Positions 1 through 8,498 of a stretch of 64,000 nt of DNA are shown in pieces. The position numbers and the translations under genes were made by a program. Origin of the DNA: Tabrizicola_A sp044377735 (GTDB taxonomy: Bacteria > Pseudomonadota > Alphaproteobacteria > Rhodobacterales > Rhodobacteraceae); NCBI GenBank assembly GCA_044377735.1, contig JBILYK010000001.1, positions 57,016 to 121,015 on the forward strand. The letters are read 5' to 3'. Below the pieces are notes generated by a model. The model searched no databases and had not been told where the DNA came from. It worked only from the letters and a program-made list of their open reading frames with translations. Each line of letters starts with the position of its first letter. The first letter of the stretch is position 1.

Positions 1-380
1 ACGCAGAAAATCACAATGCCCAACAAAAGGTTGCCGCCCATGATGAACTGGGCGAACCCTTCAATCACGTGACCGGCGGCGTCAGTGCCGGTGTGACCCT
101 CTCCGATGATAAGCTTTGTCGAGGAGACATTGAGTGACAGGCGCAGCATAAGGCTGGCCAGAAGGATCGTGGGAAAGGCCGAAAAGTCCAGCGGGCGCTC
201 AATGAACAGGGCCACAGTCAGCATCAGGATTGCCAACGCAAAGGACAGTGCAAGACCGATATCCAGCAGGAAGGCTGGGACCGGCAGGACCATCATCACG
301 ATCACGGCCATCAGCGCCAAGGCCAGAAGGATGGTGGGCTGGAACAGGCGCAGAATGGGGCTTGGTGCGGGGCTGGTCAT
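1..380 (-). CDS. flhA: Flagellar type III export protein FlhA, N-terminal part (runs off window)
   Basis: This is the first 126 codons of the inner-membrane export-gate protein FlhA, which forms the nonameric ring of the flagellar type III secretion apparatus. The translation starts MTSPAPSPILRLFQPTILLA and continues with the family's hydrophobic segments, the conserved stretch around DFSAFPTILLASLMLRLSLN (residues 67-86) and then STKLIIGEGHTGTDAAGHVI. The ATG at 378-380 is chosen because the two ATGs just upstream (395, 410) in this frame are followed by TGA stops. It follows the lytic transglycosylase gene with only a 15-bp repeat between them. The cytoplasmic C-terminal domain lies outside the window. 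Confidence 0.93.
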   Translation of the reverse strand, partial: MTSPAPSPILRLFQPTILLALALMAVIVMMVLPVPAFLLDIGLALSFALAILMLTVALFIERPLDFSAFPTILLASLMLRLSLNVSSTKLIIGEGHTGTDAAGHVIEGFAQFIMGGNLLLGIVIFC

Positions 381-410
381 TCAGGGCGTGGTCATTCAGG
401 GCGTGGTCAT
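381..410 (-). repeat. 15-bp tandem duplication creating a 4-codon mini-ORF between slt and flhA
   Basis: TCAGGGCGTGGTCAT occurs twice in a row (381-395 and 396-410). On the minus strand this gives ATG ACC ACG CCC TGA in tandem: the second-last unit supplies the last codons and stop of the transglycosylase gene, the next encodes a four-residue ORF (MTTP, 381-395) whose stop directly abuts the flhA ATG. Before the duplication the upstream stop would have touched the flhA start directly (TGAATG). Confidence 0.85.
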
Positions 411-1082
411 GAACAAAGGCGGCAAACCTGCCCCGGCTGGCACAAGCGATGCCAGTCCAGCTTGGGAGCCCGGTTGCAGCAGGGGGTAGCGATTGGGGGT
501 ATCCGGCAGATCATCGCTGCCGCCAGATGCCTCAACGCTCGAGACACGCAGGGGCTCGGTGTTTCCAAGCCGTGCCAGAACCTTTTCCACCCGTTCGACA
601 TATGCTGCGGCGTGCACCGGGGTGGCCGAATGATAGCGGGCGACCGCATCAACCCAGTTGCCGGTTTCTGCGTGATTATGAACCAGAAAACGCGCGGCAT
701 AATCTGCGTTCTTGTCGGGGTCAAACATCGCCTCAATTGATGCGAACGCTTCGCCGTGCCAATGCAAGTTCAGCTGAAAGCAACCAATGTCGATATTTGA
801 TTGGCCCGCCGTCACAGCATCCTGCACGAAAGCCACCGCCTCATCATGGCTGTCAAACCAATGAGATTGGCCGGCCCTGTTTACGGCCCATGGCCATGGC
901 CAAAGCTCTCCGTCGTTGTCACGTCCGGTTTCAACCCGGGTGATCGCCAGCATCACCTGAATAGGGACGCCATGCGTGTCGGCTGCGGCCCGTGCGGCGG
1001 TGTCGCAATATCGGCCCTGAACAGATCCAAGCGCTTGTGATACTTGAAGAAATACTGTGAAAACGGCGATTATGAACTTCAT
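396..1082 (-). CDS. Lytic transglycosylase-like protein of the flagellar cluster (SltF-like)
   Basis: A 228-residue exported protein with an N-terminal signal peptide (about residues 1-19) and an SLT-type lysozyme fold. The probable catalytic glutamate is Glu51 in ITRVETGR, and GCFQLNLHWHG matches the region that usually follows in this family. Lytic transglycosylases cleave peptidoglycan glycan strands; in Rhodobacter a dedicated enzyme, SltF, opens the wall for the flagellar rod, and the position between motor genes and flhA fits that role. The C-terminal 70 residues after the SLT domain are low in recognisable motifs. The last residues and stop lie in a 15-bp tandem duplication. The assignment to SltF rests on context rather than on a diagnostic motif. 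Confidence 0.8.
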   Translation of the reverse strand: MKFIIAVFTVFLQVSQALGSVQGRYCDTAARAAADTHGVPIQVMLAITRVETGRDNDGELWPWPWAVNRAGQSHWFDSHDEAVAFVQDAVTAGQSNIDIGCFQLNLHWHGEAFASIEAMFDPDKNADYAARFLVHNHAETGNWVDAVARYHSATPVHAAAYVERVEKVLARLGNTEPLRVSSVEASGGSDDLPDTPNRYPLLQPGSQAGLASLVPAGAGLPPLFMTTP

Positions 1083-1152
1083 GGAATTCTTCCGGTCAAG
1101 GCAGATTCTCTGCGACTTCTCTGAACCTTAAACACAGGGCCTTGCCAAAAGG

Positions 1153-3459
1153 TTACGACCCATCTTCAGGCGCACGCGGTGCCGTCATGACTGTCGACGT
1201 GATGACTGGCGGTGCGGGAACTGTCGCCAGCAGCGTCTCAATCGCGACGCGGGTCGCGGCACCGGCAAGGGCAAGATCTCGGCCACTTGCCAAGGGTCCG
1301 TAGGGCAGCTCTGGTGTCAGGTCGCTTGGCACCGGCGTGGCCTGCAACTGGGCAGCCAGGGTTTTCCACGGTTCTTGCCCGTCTTGTCTGATCCGGTCCC
1401 AGGCGCCTGCCCGGGCCAGCGCAGCCGAGGCTGCGCCCAGGTCACCCATCTCTTCAAAAAGCTCTGCCTGGGGCAGGTCTGATCCAAGAAGTGCAAGCGC
1501 CTGAAGCTTCATGCCGGTGATGACTTCGCCTTCCTGCGCCTCAAGCGCGGGCAAGGCGGTGTGCCCATCCCGACGCTTGATCGCAGCTTCGGCCACCAGC
1601 AACGGATCAGGGTTCTTCACCGCCGAGAGCCAGTGCTCAGCCGGTTCGGGCAGGCCAAGCCCGACAAGTCGTCTGGCAATCATGGCGGCAGTGGGCTGTG
1701 CAACATCCGGCACATACGCCGACTTCTCCAAGACGGTGAAAGCAAGAAACGTCTCATCTGATGCCAGATTTGCGGCAATAGCCCAGACGTCAGGCGCTCG
1801 TTTTGGATGATCTGCCAAGCCTGCAAAAGCGGCCTCAAAGTTGCCTGCAGCCGCTTCAGCCAAAATCACTGCTTCTTGCAGCTGGGGTTCAAGCAAGGTG
1901 CCATGATGGTCCGACAGATGGGCGCGCAGCGCGAGCGCAATGTCCGGGCTTACCGGAAGATTCTGCGCGATCCGCGCCTCGATCAGGGTGATCAGCGCTT
2001 CTGGTTGATTGGGTCCGGCGTCTTTGAGAATGGCAGTTGCGGTCTGCTCGGCGCTGGCGGGGTCACCTGTGCGAAGGTCCAGTCTTGCCTCCATCAGCGC
2101 GACAACCTGGCCAGCCTCCCCCGGTGCGCGGGTGATCGCATCTTTCAGCGCGCGCGCAGTTTTCTCTTGGTCAAGCGCAACAAGGCGTTCAACAAGCGGG
2201 GGCCCAATCAGACGACGCAGGTGAGGCGGTAAGGCAGAAAACGCCAGCCGGACAGCGCCGCTGTCAATCGGATCCCCAACAGCCAGAGCAGGATCGCCCA
2301 AGACAGCCCAAAGTGCGGCAGGACCAGCACAGGCCGCTTGATCTTTAAACAGACGTTGGGGGTCGTTCTCGCCATCCAGAAGATGCGAGATCGCCCGCCA
2401 GACTTCGGCATTTGGATGGTCTTCTTCTGCAAAGGCCAAGATGAGCTGACGCGCTTCGGCCCCAAAGCCAAGAAACAGCTGAAACTCAATGGCGCGGGCA
2501 ATCGATGCGCTGTCGGGCCGGTCAAACTCACCGCTCAGCCCCTGTCTAAGGTTTGCCATCTGATCGACGAATGAACCCTTTTCATCTCCCCAATCGGTGA
2601 CAGCCAGCTGATCGGCTGCGATGCATCGATTGCCTTTGGCCCCCAGATTTCCAAGAGCGGCATCATCCGTTTGCAGGACCGAAGTCTGGGCTTCGCCAAT
2701 CCGGATCTGCGCTGCAGGATGCCCATCTTTGGGCGTCTTTGTGGTCTGCGGTTGGTCGGGCGGTTTGGGCAACGCCATGTCGACCACGCCTTGTGATGCG
2801 CCACGGGCGATTTGCTGCAAGATCTCTTTGCGCAACGGCTGCAGCCCCGGATCGGCTGGCAAGAGGGACTGTGCCTGCACCGAGGGGCTTGCTGCAGGCT
2901 GATCCGCCGTTCTGCTGCGCAAGCTGGAATGGGCGGCTTGGGTCCAGTCATAGACGGCCACATCTTCGGCTGGTGTGGGGGCCATGCTATCTTGGCTGTC
3001 AGGCCGCGGACGGGGCCGAGGTGTCTGCGGTGGTTCGATGGGGGTTGCGGACGTGCCATCAAGCATAACTTCAAAGGAGGACCCTTTCGGCGGCGGTCCA
3101 TCCTTAAGGTCGATCACAATGATCCCAGGTCGGAATTCAAACGGGATGGCATGGCAGGCACAGGCAAGCCCGATCTGAACCTGGCCACTCTCAGGTGTGG
3201 CCCAGAGTGCGGCAAGGCGCAATCTTGTGATAAATGCAAAGACATTGGTCAGGTCATAGGGCGGCGGCCTTTCGGTAAGACGAAGCTCATAGCCATCTGC
3301 GCTGCGCCCAACTTGCCAGTCGACCGGGCGCCCGTAGTCAAACACCAGACGGGTGAATCCATCATGCTCACCCGAGGTGACACGGACCGGTTCGGCCAAG
3401 ACAGGGGTAGCCAAAGGAGTGGCCAGGATGGACCATAGCGCAATCCAAAGATGTCTCAT
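1153..3459 (-). CDS. Large exported protein of the flagellar cluster, function unknown
   Basis: A 768-residue protein with a signal peptide (cleavage probably after PVLA, about residue 22). Residues about 25-120 read like a small beta-rich AMIN-like domain (VRVTSGEHDGFTRLVFDYG), then a proline-rich linker (EPPQTPRPRPRP and following), then a long alpha-helical part rich in Ala, Leu and Glu with repeat-like helical pairs resembling TPR or Sel1 solenoids. It starts inside the end of motA (ATGA-type overlap), so it is translationally coupled to the stator gene. An AMIN-like module would fit peptidoglycan binding near the stator, but this is inference. I do not recognise a named family. Confidence 0.8.
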   Translation of the reverse strand: MRHLWIALWSILATPLATPVLAEPVRVTSGEHDGFTRLVFDYGRPVDWQVGRSADGYELRLTERPPPYDLTNVFAFITRLRLAALWATPESGQVQIGLACACHAIPFEFRPGIIVIDLKDGPPPKGSSFEVMLDGTSATPIEPPQTPRPRPRPDSQDSMAPTPAEDVAVYDWTQAAHSSLRSRTADQPAASPSVQAQSLLPADPGLQPLRKEILQQIARGASQGVVDMALPKPPDQPQTTKTPKDGHPAAQIRIGEAQTSVLQTDDAALGNLGAKGNRCIAADQLAVTDWGDEKGSFVDQMANLRQGLSGEFDRPDSASIARAIEFQLFLGFGAEARQLILAFAEEDHPNAEVWRAISHLLDGENDPQRLFKDQAACAGPAALWAVLGDPALAVGDPIDSGAVRLAFSALPPHLRRLIGPPLVERLVALDQEKTARALKDAITRAPGEAGQVVALMEARLDLRTGDPASAEQTATAILKDAGPNQPEALITLIEARIAQNLPVSPDIALALRAHLSDHHGTLLEPQLQEAVILAEAAAGNFEAAFAGLADHPKRAPDVWAIAANLASDETFLAFTVLEKSAYVPDVAQPTAAMIARRLVGLGLPEPAEHWLSAVKNPDPLLVAEAAIKRRDGHTALPALEAQEGEVITGMKLQALALLGSDLPQAELFEEMGDLGAASAALARAGAWDRIRQDGQEPWKTLAAQLQATPVPSDLTPELPYGPLASGRDLALAGAATRVAIETLLATVPAPPVITSTVMTAPRAPEDGS

Positions 3460-4325
3460 GCCGCCTCCTGCTTGAGACTGCGCAGGGCTTCTTCAAGGTC
3501 GGTGAAACTGGGCCGCACATGATGGGGCGTGTTCTGGCGGCCAACCTCGATGCAGATATTGGGTGGATGGCGATGGAGATTGGCAATCAACACTTCGCGG
3601 ATGAGTTGATAAAAATGCGCGTCTTCTTCGACCACGGTTTTCACCCGCGCGGCGAATGGTCCCATAAGCCCATAGGCCAGAAACACACCCAGAAACGTGC
3701 CGACAAGGGCAGATCCGATCATCTTTCCAAGGATTTCGGGCGGTTGGTTCAAAGAGCCCATCGTCTTGATCACGCCCAGAACGGCCGCCACGATGCCCAG
3801 TGCCGGCAAGGCATCTGCCATGGACTGCAGCGCATGCGATGAGTGCATGGCATGGCTCAAGGTGGCCTCAAGTCGTTTGTCGACGACCTCTTCGACCTGA
3901 TGGGGATCGTCATAGTTCATCGAGGCCGCGCGCAGGGTATCGCAGATCAGATCGACCGCATCATGATCATGCTGAATCTTCGGATACTTGCCGAAAATGG
4001 CTGATTCATGGGGATTCTCAATATGCTCCTCAAGGCCGACCGGGTTGGTCCGTGCCAGACGAATCAGTTCGAACAGCAGGCACAACAGATCGCGGTAGTC
4101 AGCGGGCTTCCAGAAGACTCCCTTAAAGACCTTGCCCATGTCCTTCAGGGTTTGCTTCACGGCAGAGATGTCATTGGCCAGCAAGAAAGCCCCGACAGCC
4201 GCCCCACCGATCATGATCATTTCGAATGGCAACGCTTGCAGGATCGGGCCCATCTTGCCGCCGGCCAGCATATAGCCGCCAAAGACCATCACGAGGATAA
4301 CGACGATGCCGATGATGCCGAACAT
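3456..4325 (-). CDS. motA: Flagellar stator protein MotA
   Basis: MotA (289 residues) is the cytoplasmic-membrane stator subunit that couples proton flow to flagellar rotation. The sequence shows two N-terminal membrane helices (about 1-20 and 33-50), a cytoplasmic loop with charged residues, and the TM3/TM4 pair containing PALGIVAAVLGVIKTMGS and the downstream MGPFAARV, which carry the two functionally important prolines. I take the ATG at 4325 (MFGIIGIV) rather than the longer frame to 4361, because AAAGGA lies a proper distance upstream and family members begin here. Its partner motB lies 10 kb away at 14325-15170 rather than next to it. Confidence 0.95.
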   Translation of the reverse strand: MFGIIGIVVILVMVFGGYMLAGGKMGPILQALPFEMIMIGGAAVGAFLLANDISAVKQTLKDMGKVFKGVFWKPADYRDLLCLLFELIRLARTNPVGLEEHIENPHESAIFGKYPKIQHDHDAVDLICDTLRAASMNYDDPHQVEEVVDKRLEATLSHAMHSSHALQSMADALPALGIVAAVLGVIKTMGSLNQPPEILGKMIGSALVGTFLGVFLAYGLMGPFAARVKTVVEEDAHFYQLIREVLIANLHRHPPNICIEVGRQNTPHHVRPSFTDLEEALRSLKQEAA

Positions 4326-4379
4326 GGCGTGTTCCTTTGAGTTGCACGCCCCGTTGCACATGGGGCGTTGAGGTCGTGC

Positions 4380-4955
4380 TTAGTCTTTCGGTGCCATTGC
4401 ATTGCGCCCTGCAATCAAGACCGAGATTGAATAGGCATTGTCGGGGGCCATGCCCGCCAGAACGGCTGCCGCTGCCGCTGGCTGCATGCGACCCAGAAAA
4501 CCGGCCGCAAACTCAGGGTCCATCGCGTTGAACAGTGCCGCGGCGTCGACGGGTTTCATCGCCTCATAAACGGCTGTCAGCCGGACGAGATCTTGCTCGG
4601 CGGCACCATCGGCAATGGCCAGAACCTCCTTCAGGCTGGCTTCTGCCTCGGCCAGTTCGGATAGGCGTGTGGTGATCGCCGCGTCGGCCATCGATAGGGC
4701 CGCCATCCGATCAGCCAGGGCGGCTTCCTGCACGCGCACCTGCGCTTCGCGGTCGTTCAGCGCCGCAAGCAGGGCGGTCGGCGGCCGCGGACATTGCGCA
4801 GGGTCCCCTGCCTTTGGCAGGTCTGAATCATTCATTGCGTTGTCATTCTTTGCGTTTGCCATGGCCTCACCCGCAATGCCGCCGATCCTGAGCGCCCCGG
4901 AAGCGGCCAGAAACAGCGCCAAGATCACCAGGGCCCCTCGGCCGGCGCGCTTCAT
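4380..4955 (-). CDS. motE: MotE-like periplasmic motility protein (MgtE-N-like domain)
   Basis: A 191-residue protein with an N-terminal signal or anchor (residues about 8-24), a coiled coil (about 65-120) and a C-terminal MgtE-N-like helical segment (AMDPEFAAGFLGRMQPAAAA). This arrangement matches MotE, described in rhizobia as a chaperone for the periplasmic motor protein MotC, and the many MotE-like proteins found beside motA and fliL in other Alphaproteobacteria. It lies 54 bp upstream of motA and overlaps the preceding gene by 4 bp (ATGA). A role in stator assembly or stability is an inference from family and neighbours. Confidence 0.75.
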   Translation of the reverse strand: MKRAGRGALVILALFLAASGALRIGGIAGEAMANAKNDNAMNDSDLPKAGDPAQCPRPPTALLAALNDREAQVRVQEAALADRMAALSMADAAITTRLSELAEAEASLKEVLAIADGAAEQDLVRLTAVYEAMKPVDAAALFNAMDPEFAAGFLGRMQPAAAAAVLAGMAPDNAYSISVLIAGRNAMAPKD

Positions 4956-5335
4956 TCGGCAGCCTCCAGTTCGCTTCGGCCAGGGCGGCGGCGCACAAAG
5001 CGCAGCTTGCGCTCCTCGCCTGATGGCTCAACCGGCTGGGGGGGCTCACTTGTGGGAAGGTCGTGCAAGGCGGCCACCATCAGCTCCAGCCTGGCCGACA
5101 CCGCCTCGGCCCTTGAGGTCAAAGCCTCAAGGCTCGAGGCAGACCCGTTCGCCGCCCCGCGTGCCTGTTCCAGCGCCCGGGTCATGTCATCAACCTGCGC
5201 GGACAAGACGGCAATTGCACCGCCCATTCCGGTTTCAAGGGTGGTGAATCTCTTCAGCCGCCCGCCCAGAACATAGCAATAGACGGCGGCACCAAAGGCG
5301 CCGGACACCATCAGAGCATCTGCGATCAACTCCAT
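4952..5335 (-). CDS. Small membrane-anchored coiled-coil protein between fliL and motE
   Basis: A 127-residue protein with one N-terminal membrane segment (about residues 3-25, containing MVSGAFGAAVYCYVLGG), a heptad-rich coiled-coil middle (about 40-95) and a basic, Pro/Arg-rich C-terminus (LRFVRRRPGRSEL). It is 12 bp downstream of fliL and overlaps motE by 4 bp, so all are probably one transcript. I recall such an unnamed gene in the same place in other Rhodobacterales flagellar clusters, but I cannot give it a family name or function. Confidence 0.8.
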   Translation of the reverse strand: MELIADALMVSGAFGAAVYCYVLGGRLKRFTTLETGMGGAIAVLSAQVDDMTRALEQARGAANGSASSLEALTSRAEAVSARLELMVAALHDLPTSEPPQPVEPSGEERKLRFVRRRPGRSELEAAE

Positions 5336-5347
5336 CCCGCGCCCCTT

Positions 5348-5839
5348 TCAGTTCAAGACGAATTCGGTGACCAGCAAGTCGCGCACGCGCCCCTCACCTG
5401 TGACGATCTGAATGCGTCGCAAGAGCTGCGCGCGCATGCGGACCAAGGCGGCCGGGTCCTCTAGCTGGGTCACATCAATGGCGCGCATATAGCCGTTCAG
5501 AACATCGGCGATCCGCGGTAGCAGCATTTGCACTTCGGCGGCGTGGGGGGCGGCCACCTCGATCTGTGAGGTAAAGCGCAGATGCCGAACCGCTACCCCG
5601 CTGCCCAGCGTGATGACCAGGGGATCAACCGGAACAAAGGCAATGTCTGGCAGCGCACCGACCTTGGCCTCTGCCTCGGCATGGGTGCCATCGTCGCCGC
5701 CCAGAATCAGCCCAGACCAGGTGGCGTAAAACCCACCAGCCCCCAGCATCAACGCCAGAACCAGCCCGATGATCAGCGGTTTCTTCGACCGTTTCGGGGG
5801 GGCTGGGGCCTGTGGGTTGTCTTCGTCGGCCAAGATCAT
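5348..5839 (-). CDS. fliL: Flagellar basal body-associated protein FliL
   Basis: FliL (163 residues) forms a periplasmic ring around the stator and supports torque. It has a short basic, proline-rich cytoplasmic head, a single membrane helix (about 22-44, starting after PPKRSKKP) and a periplasmic domain with the family pattern FVPVDPLVITL and the terminal LLVTEFVLN. It is the first gene of the leftward operon fliL-unknown-motE-motA-unknown-slt-flhA and shares its upstream region, with a CtrA-like box, with divergent fliF. Confidence 0.93.
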   Translation of the reverse strand: MILADEDNPQAPAPPKRSKKPLIIGLVLALMLGAGGFYATWSGLILGGDDGTHAEAEAKVGALPDIAFVPVDPLVITLGSGVAVRHLRFTSQIEVAAPHAAEVQMLLPRIADVLNGYMRAIDVTQLEDPAALVRMRAQLLRRIQIVTGEGRVRDLLVTEFVLN

Positions 5840-5890
5840 GCTCCGTTCACAAGGGAATCGCCTGCGAGAACAAAAATAGATCGAAGGTCA

Positions 5891-5905
5891 CTAACCGATT
5901 GTTAA
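5891..5905. promoter_or_regulatory. CtrA-like box between divergent fliL and fliF
   Basis: CTAACCGATTGTTAA matches the alphaproteobacterial CtrA consensus TTAA-N7-TTAA at seven of eight positions. It lies 52 bp upstream of the fliL start codon and 55 bp upstream of the fliF start, so it could serve both. CtrA controls flagellar genes in many Rhodobacterales. No ctrA gene is in this window. Confidence 0.6.
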
Positions 5906-5960
5906 GACGCCTGCTTCAAAGCTGGGCCATGGACAGAAGTCCCCAATAGGTAGGTGGCCC

Positions 5961-7637
5961 GTGCAGAATCTGATTTCCCTGTGGCAGGCGTTGGATGCCA
6001 AGAAACGCCTGATCGTGGCGGGGGCGACTATAGCGGTATTTCTGGCAGTTCTCGGCGTTGCCCGCATCGCCAGCACACCCGGCATGTCGCTGCTTTATGC
6101 CGGCTTGCAGGGTGGTGCGGCGGGGGATGTCGTGGCCGCGCTGGAGCAGGACGGCGTCGCGTTCGAGGTGCGCGGCGATTCGATTTTTGTCGACAGCAGT
6201 CGTCGTGACAGCCTGCGCATGGTGCTCGCGGCTCAGGGCCTGCCGGCCAATTCTGGCGTCGGGTATGAATTGCTTGACGGTCTTTCGGGCTTTGGCACCA
6301 CCTCACAGATGTTCGACGCCGCATATTGGCGTGCCAAGGAAGGGGAGATTGGGCGAACGATCTTGGCGAACCCGCTGATCCGGGCGGCGCGGGTTCATAT
6401 CGCTCAGGCCCCGTCGCGGCCCTTTCAGGATGAGCAAAAGGCAAAAGCCTCTGTCACAGTGTCCACGGCAGCGGGAGGATTGCCCACTGATCAGGCCCGT
6501 GCCCTTCGGCATCTGGTGGCCGCAGCGGTTCCGGGAATGGTGCCGGAAGATGTGGCGGTGATTGATGCGGTCGCGGGGCTTTTGCCGGCTGATGAGTCTG
6601 GCCAGCGCCCGGATGCGGTTGGCCAAGCGCGCGCCGATGAATTGCGCCGCAACGTGGAACGTCTGCTTGAGGCGCGGGTCGGGCCGGGCAAAGCGGTGGT
6701 TGAGGTGGCGGTTGACGTCTTTACCGACCGTGAGTCGATTACTGAGCGCACCTTTGACCCGCAGGGTCGGGTCGCCATTTCCCAAGAAACCGAAAGTCGC
6801 AGCGGCACGGCGGTGGACCCGGGCGGCGATGTGACCGTTGCTTCCAACCTGCCTGAGGGCGATGCCGCGGCGGGCGGCGCAGGGAAAAGTGAAAACACCG
6901 AAAACCGTGAACGGGTGAACTATGAAGTTTCTGAAACGCAAAGGGAAATCCTGCGTTCTCCGGGTGCGGTCAAGCGGCTCTCGGTTGCGGTTTTGGTCGA
7001 TGGTGAGCTGGTAACGGCCGAAGATGGAACGCAAAGCGTGCAGCCGCGTGGAGATGAGGAGCTTGCCGTTCTGCGCGATCTGGTCGCTTCGGCCGTTGGC
7101 ATTGATGACTCCCGGGGCGACATCCTGACGATCAGGTCTCTTGCCTTTCAGCCAGACCCTGCGGCCGCTGCGCTGCTTGAAGCCGGGTTTCTGCCCGCCA
7201 TGGGCCCGATTGATCTGATGTCGGTGATCCAGAGTCTGGTTCTGGCGATGGTTGCCCTGATTTTGGGCCTCTTTGTAATCCGCCCCATCCTGACGTCACA
7301 ATCGCAGCAGGCCCGTCTAACGGCGGCAACTGCCCCTCTCGCCCTGCCGACAACCGTCGGCGCGGCCATGACTGGCCAGGGGGTGTCAGCCTCTGCTTTG
7401 GCCGCTTCTACTTTGGCCACCTCGACTTTGTCCGCCTCTACTGTGGCGCGCGCGCCGTTGCGTGACGTGCTGACTGGCGAGATCGAGGATGGACCGGACT
7501 TCTCCTTTGATGGCCGGGGCGCGGGTGATCTGCCGATGGATCCCGTCGCGCGGCTGCGCCGGTTGATCGAAGAACGTCAGTCGGAATCGGTCGAAATCCT
7601 GCGCGGCTGGATGGAGCAGGATGAGGAGCGGGCTTGA
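5961..7637 (+). CDS. fliF: Flagellar MS-ring protein FliF
   Basis: FliF (558 residues) builds the MS ring, the membrane platform of the basal body. It begins with GTG (MQNLISLWQALDAKKRLIV), has a first membrane helix at about 18-40, the YscJ/FliF ring-building domain (GVGYELLDG, IRAARVHIAQAP), a second domain with NYEVSETQ, a second membrane helix near residue 430 (LVLAMVALILGLFVI) and a C-terminal FliG-binding tail (PVARLRRLIEERQSESVEIL). Between the second helix and the tail is a low-complexity repeat of Ala, Ser, Thr and Leu (SASALAASTLATSTLSAST). It heads the rightward operon fliF-fliH-like-fliN-fliP. fliG is not here. Confidence 0.95.
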   Translation: MQNLISLWQALDAKKRLIVAGATIAVFLAVLGVARIASTPGMSLLYAGLQGGAAGDVVAALEQDGVAFEVRGDSIFVDSSRRDSLRMVLAAQGLPANSGVGYELLDGLSGFGTTSQMFDAAYWRAKEGEIGRTILANPLIRAARVHIAQAPSRPFQDEQKAKASVTVSTAAGGLPTDQARALRHLVAAAVPGMVPEDVAVIDAVAGLLPADESGQRPDAVGQARADELRRNVERLLEARVGPGKAVVEVAVDVFTDRESITERTFDPQGRVAISQETESRSGTAVDPGGDVTVASNLPEGDAAAGGAGKSENTENRERVNYEVSETQREILRSPGAVKRLSVAVLVDGELVTAEDGTQSVQPRGDEELAVLRDLVASAVGIDDSRGDILTIRSLAFQPDPAAAALLEAGFLPAMGPIDLMSVIQSLVLAMVALILGLFVIRPILTSQSQQARLTAATAPLALPTTVGAAMTGQGVSASALAASTLATSTLSASTVARAPLRDVLTGEIEDGPDFSFDGRGAGDLPMDPVARLRRLIEERQSESVEILRGWMEQDEERA

Positions 7638-8224
7638 TGGTTGTGCGCCTTGAGGTGTTTGAAAGCGAGGAAGCACATGCGAGGGCTGGGACTGTCGTCT
7701 TGGACAGTGACATGCTGGAAGAGGCGCGATTGGCATCCTACGACGCGGGCTACACAGCAGGCTGGGAGGATGCCGCAGCCGCGCAGGCCGGCGAGACAAC
7801 ACGCATTCATGCAGAGCTTGCGCGCAATCTGCAGGCGCTTTCCTTTACCCATCAAGAGGCCCGCAGCCATATCTTGCGCGCGCTAGAGCCCTTGCTTGAC
7901 CAGATGGTGGAGGTCTTGCTTCCCACACTGGCACGCGAGACGGTTGGCGGCCTGGTGCTGGATGCGCTGATGCCGATGGCCGAGGGGCTGGCCGATGCAC
8001 CGGTCAAGATCATTCTGAACCCAGCGGTCCGCCTAGCCGTGGAATCGTTGATTGCCGATGCCACCGGGCTGCCGGTTGAGATCGAGGAAGAACCGCTCTT
8101 GGGCGAGGGGCAGGTCTATCTGCGCTTTGGGTCTTCCGAAACCCTTGTCGACCTTGACCGCGCCACCACCGAAATCGCCGCCGCCGTGCGCGGTTTCTTC
8201 GACCTTAACCGCAAGGAAAGCTGA
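7637..8224 (+). CDS. FliH-like flagellar export ATPase regulator
   Basis: A 195-residue protein whose start codon overlaps the fliF stop by one base (TGATG) with GAGGAG just upstream. An acidic N-terminal region is followed by the helix YDAGYTAGWEDAAAA, the Gly/Ala spacing typical of FliH/YscL stalks, then an alpha-helical middle and a C-terminal domain (VKIILNPAVRLAVESLIAD) as in FliH/V-ATPase E-type proteins. FliH links the export ATPase FliI to the C-ring through FliN, which is encoded next. Sequence similarity in this family is weak, so the name relies on position and overall layout. Confidence 0.7.
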   Translation: MVVRLEVFESEEAHARAGTVVLDSDMLEEARLASYDAGYTAGWEDAAAAQAGETTRIHAELARNLQALSFTHQEARSHILRALEPLLDQMVEVLLPTLARETVGGLVLDALMPMAEGLADAPVKIILNPAVRLAVESLIADATGLPVEIEEEPLLGEGQVYLRFGSSETLVDLDRATTEIAAAVRGFFDLNRKES

Positions 8225-8225
8225 G

Positions 8226-8498
8226 ATGGATAATCCTTCTGCTGAGACCAACCCCTTTGCCCAAGTGCCGATCGAGGTGACGATTTCCGTTGGAAAGGCC
8301 CGGCCCTTGGTGCGCGATCTGCTTCGGCTTGGCCGAGATGCCATTTTGCCACTTGATCGCCGCGTTGATGACCCGGTCGAACTTTATGTTGGTGATCGGC
8401 TGATCGCCCGTGGCGAGCTTCATGAGATGGGAGGCGATTCTGCCGGTCAGCTTGCCGTCCGCCTGACCGAGGTGGCCAACCTGCGAGGCGGATTGTGA
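8226..8498 (+). CDS. fliN: Flagellar motor switch protein FliN
   Basis: FliN (90 residues) is a C-ring component needed for switching and for docking the export apparatus. The ATG at 8226 is chosen because it follows the upstream stop by one base and gives the normal short FliN form; the frame stays open further 5' but that part overlaps the FliH-like gene. The whole protein is the SpoA/surface-presentation domain: VPIEVTISVGKARPLVRDLL, then PLDRRVDDPVELYVGDRLIA. It overlaps fliP by 4 bp (GTGA). Confidence 0.93.
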   Translation: MDNPSAETNPFAQVPIEVTISVGKARPLVRDLLRLGRDAILPLDRRVDDPVELYVGDRLIARGELHEMGGDSAGQLAVRLTEVANLRGGL

